Source of the DNA: Udaeobacter sp046731855
GTDB taxonomy: Bacteria > Verrucomicrobiota > Verrucomicrobiia > Chthoniobacterales > UBA10450
Direction: 5' to 3'
Length of the DNA stretch: 5,711 bases
Assembly (NCBI GenBank): GCA_046731855.1
Contig: JBKPLX010000150.1
Coordinates: 1 to 5,711, forward strand
Part shown: in pieces, positions 5,205 to 5,711 of the stretch
How positions within the stretch are numbered: the stretch's first letter is position 1
Layout: each line of letters opens with the position of its first letter
The notes under the pieces: generated by a model
Told to the model about the DNA's origin: nothing
The model's database searches: none
The model's input: the letters and a program-made list of their open reading frames with translations, nothing else
Position numbers and translations under genes: made by a program

Positions 5205-5294
5205 GCCTAACCAATCGATGAAGCCAACGGCCCAAGTGATCGCGAGCAACCTTGCCACGACACCCTGCCGTTGCTTATCTCTTTTCCATTAGGG
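5205..5294 (+). repeat. Candidate integron attC site (90 bp)
   Basis: The left core is GCCTAAC (5205-5211, fits RYYYAAC). The inner arms AAGCCAACGGC (5221-5231) and GCCGTTGCTT (5267-5276) pair over ten positions with one unpaired C on the left arm, the extrahelical base typical of attC. The right core is ATTAGGG (5288-5294), degraded from GTTRRRY at both ends but still pairing CCTAA/TTAGG with the left core. The site starts 63 bases after the protease stop, in the cassette orientation (gene, then attC). The final bases overlap the stop codon of the convergent S74-domain gene. The size is within the known range of about 57-141 bp. No integrase is visible in the window. Confidence 0.6.
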
Positions 5295-5711
5295 ATTGTT
5301 GACCACTTGCGGCGCGGGTTTGCTCGCTTCAAGCTGTACGCTCACTTTTTGAATTTGCGCTGCCTGCTCTTCGTCCCTCGCAGCAAGACGTACGATTGCC
5401 TTCTTCAACCCCGCGATCGTTGCTTGCTGCTCCTCGACTTTTTTGTGCTCTTTAAGGAACTCATTGAGCAACATCGCGTTCACCTGATCGTAACGGACGC
5501 TATATGGTTTTCCTTTTTTGTCGCGGACCACAAGGTCGGGGTTCACCTTCTCCACTTCCTCGGCCACGAGGCCGAATTGCGGGATGCCTTCTGGATCAAT
5601 CTCCGTCTTGTAATGGAAGGTCACTGGCCGGAGCGCGAGAAGCACTCCGCTTGCCTTGTCCATGGGCTTAATCACCTCTTTGAAACGCTTCGAGGAGGGA
5701 ACGGTGCCGAG
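5289..5711 (-). CDS. S74 endosialidase-chaperone ('tail fiber') domain protein, C-terminal part
   Basis: The frame is open to the right edge, so only the last 140 residues are seen and the true start is outside. It begins LGTVPSSKRFKEVIKPMDKA, matching the opening of the intramolecular chaperone of endosialidase family (Peptidase S74, PF13884), where a Ser five residues before a Lys forms the self-cleavage dyad. Here SSKRFK keeps Ser and Lys at that spacing. Then come LRPVTFHYK, the hallmark FGLVAEEVEKVNPDLV, and YDQVNAMLLNEFLKEHKKV, followed by a Glu/Gln/Lys coiled coil of about 40 residues and a tail PAPQVVNNP. The domain helps trimeric surface or phage fibre proteins fold and is then usually cleaved off. 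In non-phage bacteria such proteins are often large secreted or surface proteins. The gene converges on the protease gene, and its TAA lies inside the attC-like right core. Confidence 0.9.
   Translation of the reverse strand, partial: LGTVPSSKRFKEVIKPMDKASGVLLALRPVTFHYKTEIDPEGIPQFGLVAEEVEKVNPDLVVRDKKGKPYSVRYDQVNAMLLNEFLKEHKKVEEQQATIAGLKKAIVRLAARDEEQAAQIQKVSVQLEASKPAPQVVNNP

Overview
The window looks like a piece of a soil-type Verrucomicrobia chromosome (Chthoniobacterales / Candidatus Udaeobacter-like). This is inferred from medium GC, mostly sparse monocistronic genes with long intergenic gaps, secreted proteins with Thr/Pro/Ala-rich C-terminal tails, and an S74-type 'tail fiber' chaperone domain protein ending in a Lys/Glu coiled coil. 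The lineage is not proven: no rRNA, tRNA or housekeeping gene is present.

Layout. Positions 1-640 hold two short minus-strand reading frames, the upstream one with a C-terminal membrane helix, then an inverted repeat and an attC-like stem with a degraded end. Positions 640-1157 have no convincing gene; they contain a degenerate 9-bp tandem repeat and a strong hairpin just downstream of the next gene. At 1158-1682 (minus) is a small secreted beta-rich protein with a near-consensus ribosome binding site. Between 1913 and 2477 lie two diverged minus-strand copies of a short coding repeat (consensus EKL.AFLELE.ATR). At 2568-3824 (minus) is an exported Kelch beta-propeller protein with a hexanucleotide-encoded TA/TP tail, preceded by a recognisable promoter, a 13-bp direct repeat and a 14-bp palindrome.

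The most interesting part is 4331-5294. A GTTAGGC core site is followed 10 bases later by a plus-strand CPBP (CAAX-type) intramembrane protease gene. That gene is followed by a 90-bp site with the anatomy of an integron attC: a GCCTAAC left core, paired inner arms with a single unpaired base on the left arm, and a degraded right core, ATTAGGG. This is the layout of an integron gene cassette of about 957 bp, with no integrase in view. The protease has an apparent one-base deletion at a run of four G that separates an obvious N-terminal membrane segment from the rest. The right core of the attC-like site overlaps the stop codon of a convergent S74 endosialidase-chaperone protein that runs off the right edge.

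The genes do not form a pathway. The common theme is cell-envelope and exported proteins (three with signal peptide or membrane segments, plus an S74 surface-type protein) in a repeat-rich accessory region. No CRISPR array, transposase, integrase or RNA gene was found.
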